From positions 1 to 64,000 of the forward strand of contig JAULBX010002445.1 in NCBI GenBank assembly GCA_032358255.1: a stretch of DNA of 64,000 nucleotides, given 5' to 3'. Positions 60,725 to 64,000 of the stretch are shown one piece after another (the first letter of the stretch is position 1; every line of letters begins with the position of its first letter). Source of the DNA: Heterotrichella gracilis. Lineage: Eukaryota > Sar > Xanthophyceae > Tribonematales > Xanthonemataceae. A program made the translations under genes and the position numbers. The notes under the pieces were generated by a model. The model searched no databases, had not been told where the DNA came from, and was given only the letters and a program-made list of their open reading frames with translations.

Positions 60725-61808
60725 AGGAGTGGGATGGGGTGGGATGGGGATGTGGAGTCTAGGCGTAATGGGGCATAGCGATCGCCTCGAGGCAGTTTTG
60801 AGCCGAAGGGAATATTGGAGACGACTGATGTGAGGAAGCATGCATCCCCAACCCCGCCATGTGACAGTATTGATCCCACTGTGTCTGATTTAGCCCCATT
60901 GATGGCGACCAAGCAGCTCTGCATGTGCGCACGGTGCACCTTCACTCAGAGGACACAGTGCGACTTGCCAGTAGAAAGTCTTAGATGTAGGTCTTAGATG
61001 TAAATCTTGTACCACAAGCTCGTGTACAAGCCTTGGGCCAACTCTGTTTTGTGGGGCCAGTGAGCTAGTGCGCACTGGGTGACCCTTAGGGTAGGCGCGG
61101 CCAGGGGGTGATTTTTTACTGACATTTTGTGGTTTTTGTAACCTTCTCCACTGCACATGCAAGCGCTGAGCGTGTATGGATGCCATACCAGGCTCAGCAG
61201 GTTTGAGTCTAGAGTGGGCACGCGCATGCACTTTTTTGAGAGCCCCGTCAATCGTTGCCACGTGTAGATGCGTCATTGGCAGATGCGTTCGACTTGCATG
61301 CACCATGGCTAAATTTACAGCGTCACATTGATGGGGTAGCGCTGGGTAGCCTGTGCCATCTGGCCAACTTGGGATATTGGCAGATCATGTTATTTTTAAA
61401 CTGTAATAGTTGATTACGTGTGCAAGAACCCCAACTTTGAAGGGTCACGCTGTGTCGCAGTGACCTGTCAATGACAAACTGGATGCCATTAATGCCAATA
61501 GTGGCCTACTTCAAAATTTGCCATTTAATGACCACCGGCCGCTGGGTTCCCTACTTGCACCATCATGCGGGCATTTCGAAATGTAAAGGGTTTCATTCAA
61601 AAATAAAAGGTGTTATTTGCGTTTTCGGAACCTGTTTCCAAAGAGCGCTGCTCTGCATGATAGTATACACAAAAAATTCCAACAATACACTGTCCCGCCT
61701 CCTGCTTGGAGGACCTTTCCTGCGGCAGTGCCAGTAGGAGATCCCCACTTATCAGCCCATTCTGGCCCCAAGATGTCTAGCCCCCAATCCCCAATCCGCA
61801 ATGCCCTC
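60725..61808. other. Intergenic between convergent SerRS and CDT1
   Basis: This holds a TGTAA motif for SerRS at 60999-61003 and a minus-strand one for CDT1 at 61315-61319. Nothing else was recognised. Confidence 0.5.
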
Positions 61809-64000
61809 CTATGCGCCCATTCTAGCCATCTCCACCAGTTTCTGCCGCAAGCCCTGCACCACGTGCCCCCGGGTGATGCGCACCAGATTGGCGGGTTTCC
61901 CGTCCACCGCCCCCTCCAGCCGCAGCCACTGGGGCGCACACTCGGCCAGCATCTCCAGTGCTGCGCGCCCCTCCTCAAAGCTGATGCTCTGCTGCAGGCT
62001 GTGCTGCAGGTGGGAGATGACCTGCGGAGGTAATGAATATATTTGTTAGTGTTTTTATACATATTTCATCAGTATTAGATTCTAAATCAATTTTGTGTGC
62101 ACCTCCTAGGGGCTGATGCTCTGCTGCAGAGGGAAGATGACGTGCAAGTATATGGGGATTACAGCATGAATATGTAATATTAATTGGCCGAATTTATCTA
62201 CAAATTGGGAGAGCATGGCATTAGATATCAGTCCAACAATCGATGCAGGCTGTGCTGCGGGTGAGCGGCGAGAAAGAGCTCCAGCAGGCACAATGGACAC
62301 TGTGGGATGGAGCAGATCGCACTATACGGTTCAAACCCTCTCAGAAACCTAGCCAGAGGGGCGACCGCGTTGCATTGCATTAGGGTAACCTTGAGAACCC
62401 TAGCCACCCAGGACCTTACCGTGCCGATGGGCTTGACCACAGGCCCGCTGGTTCCAAAGGTGGAGCGCACTATGTCAAAGTAGCGGGGGAGCTGGGCCCT
62501 GGCGTGGCTTCTTGTGCGCTTCTCCTTGGCTTCCTGGCTGTGCATGTCGTGGTGGAGCACCTGGGGGAAAACATAAAAAGGATTAAAACTGTAGTCGTTT
62601 TGGATTATATGAATGGTGCGCCGCTCCTTCTGGGTGTGTATGTCCTTGGGTGCATTGAATGCAAGCCGGCGCTTGGCCTGATTCAAGCAGATGCAGAGGC
62701 GCCAGCATTGCAGGATTCAAGGGTGAGCTATAGGACAGGAACACCCAGTAGGATATGGACCGTTCCACCTGGGAGTTCCCAATGTTTACTCCACCCTTTG
62801 GTGGGCTTTTTCCGTCACTTATTGTGATGATTGAAGTACCTGGTTGCGTTGGAGGAAAGCCAGCGATTGGCCGGAGCCAAGGAGGTCTAGCAGCTGACTG
62901 GATGGGTGGGAGGCAGGCAAGGGAGTCTGGCTCGTGCTTGGCTGGCTGGTGGTGGTGGCTGTTGCTCCTGCTGCTGCTGCTGGTGCTGGTGCTGGTGCTG
63001 GTGGTAATGGGAGGGTGTTGAGGCAAAGGGGTGCGAGGGTGGTTTGGCGGCGGTGGGGGGCGGGTGGGGCGGGGAGGGGCGCTTGCGGGATGGGTGGGAG
63101 GGCGGCGAGGGAGAATCCCGGGTGGAGTTGTAGGGGTAGCGAAGAGGGGGAGTTCCCTTGGCACTCGGGTGGGGATGGCAGGCTGTTGTCGATCAGATAC
63201 TGCCTGTGCAAAGAGGCAAATGTATAACAAATTAACAAATAAATTGGAGTGTAACTTTGTACATTTATCACTCTCCCTGTATTGTATATGACCACTGGGT
63301 CACTGTTCACTGGCAGGATTGGCAGGCTGCTGTCGACCAGGAATTGCATGCGCCAGGGGGAAACATCATAGGCTGAGGTCTCTCAGGAGGGAGGTGTTTC
63401 CGGACATGGCGCAGACGCACATGGGAGTTGAGGGTTAGGGGTCAGGGTTTCAAGTTGCATGGTGCAGGTCCCTAGAGCCCGCCATTCTTGTATCATGCCA
63501 TGACACAATTAACCTAAGGGAGAGCAACCCCTAGCAAAACCCTACCTGTAGTGTGTGGCCACCTGCACTTCCAGCGCCTCCCGCAATTTCTGCTCCAGCC
63601 CACCCCCCGTGGCCTCCTGGCCTCCCTCAAGGGAGTGAACACACACGATCAACTGGGGAGGGCAGGATGACGCCTCGCACGTCACCCCCGGCCTCCCTGC
63701 TTTCTTTAATTGTGCACCCCCTGGGGTGAGCTCCACTGACAGCACGCCTGGCAGCAGGTGTAGTAGCTGCGCCAGTTGGCTTTTCTGCAGACAAATGGAG
63801 GGTGGCGTTAGTGGCTTTGAATAATGGGTACCCGCCGCGGCTAGATGGGGCATTTGAGCCGGGGCTAGGGTGGGTGCGATAGGGCGGCTGCATGGTATAG
63901 ATGGTGCAGTGATGCGACGGTGTCAATGGTATAATGATGAAGTGGCAATGGGATGGCGCAGATTCTGGTTTTGTGTGGTGCCGATGCTATTTCACCTGGA
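61809..64000 (-). CDS. CDT1 replication licensing factor, C-terminal part (5' end outside window)
   Basis: Visible exons, in order, are a 5-base edge at 64000-63996, then 63784-63546, 63203-62840, 62560-62420 and 62021-61809; all complete junctions are in phase. The first large exon contains a winged-helix segment (KSQLAQLLHLLPGVLSVELT, EQKLREALEVQVATHYR). The second is Pro/Ala-rich linker, the third has LPRYFDIVRSTFGTSGP, and the last has a C-terminal MCM-binding winged helix (AALEMLAECAPQWLRLEG, LVRITRGHVVQGLRQKL). CDT1 loads MCM2-7 onto origins with ORC and CDC6 in G1. The geminin/PIP-degron region would lie beyond the right edge. The assignment rests on domain order, as sequence conservation is modest. 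Confidence 0.78.
63160..63352 (-). repeat. Exon-edge echo, CDT1 linker exon acceptor
   Basis: The start of the exon at 63203 (encoding QYLIDNSLPSPP) has a copy at 63299-63351 that would read QFLVDSSLPILP. The copy lies in the preceding intron and lacks a clear acceptor. Confidence 0.82.

Overview
The window is nuclear DNA of a green alga, most likely a chlorophyte of the Chlamydomonadales type. The evidence is a nucleus-encoded PsbX with a bipartite thylakoid-targeting leader, an organelle-targeted seryl-tRNA synthetase, a P-class PPR protein, another plastid-targeted protein, intron-rich genes with short exons and strict GT-AG junctions, TGTAA motifs downstream of several stop codons, and telomere-like TTTAGGG/CCCTAAA heptamers scattered through introns. 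The heptamer is seven bases long, not the eight-base TTTTAGGG of Chlamydomonas reinhardtii relatives, so a lineage outside that clade is favoured. No species is claimed.

Layout: 1-2.98 kb holds no supported gene. 2.98-8.26 kb (+) encodes a PPR protein. 9.3-10.8 kb (-) is an F-box/LRR gene with a frameshift. 12.2-18.0 kb (-) is a tandem cluster of three hevein-domain genes, one intact and two decayed. 20.4-24.0 kb (+) encodes an F-box protein with a probable beta-propeller, followed by a 238-bp foldback repeat. A small coiled-coil gene lies at 25.3-25.7 kb (-). 27.2-28.4 kb (+) is a second frameshifted F-box/LRR gene. PNO1 (-, 29.5-31.8 kb) is divergent from a 15-exon NT-C2/DIL-domain gene (+, 32.6-41.3 kb). 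Then come a plastid-targeted protein (+, 42.3-43.8 kb), a MAT2B/RmlD-like reductase (-, 45.3-49.0 kb), FANCL (+, about 50.0-53.9 kb), psbX (-) divergent from seryl-tRNA synthetase (+), and the C-terminal part of CDT1 (-) running off the right edge.

The genes do not form a pathway. Ribosome assembly, photosystem II, organellar translation, origin licensing, crosslink repair and ubiquitin adaptors are mixed, as expected for a eukaryotic chromosome. Exon boundaries were read by eye from conserved protein sequence, splice sites and phase agreement. For eight genes all visible junctions close in phase.

The most unusual signal is structural. In at least seven genes the introns contain one to four degraded direct copies of the neighbouring exon edge, together with its splice site, spaced about 65-180 bp apart and often separated by telomere-like heptamers. 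I call these exon-edge echoes. They look like tandem duplications across exon-intron junctions in which only the outermost copy still works as the exon boundary.
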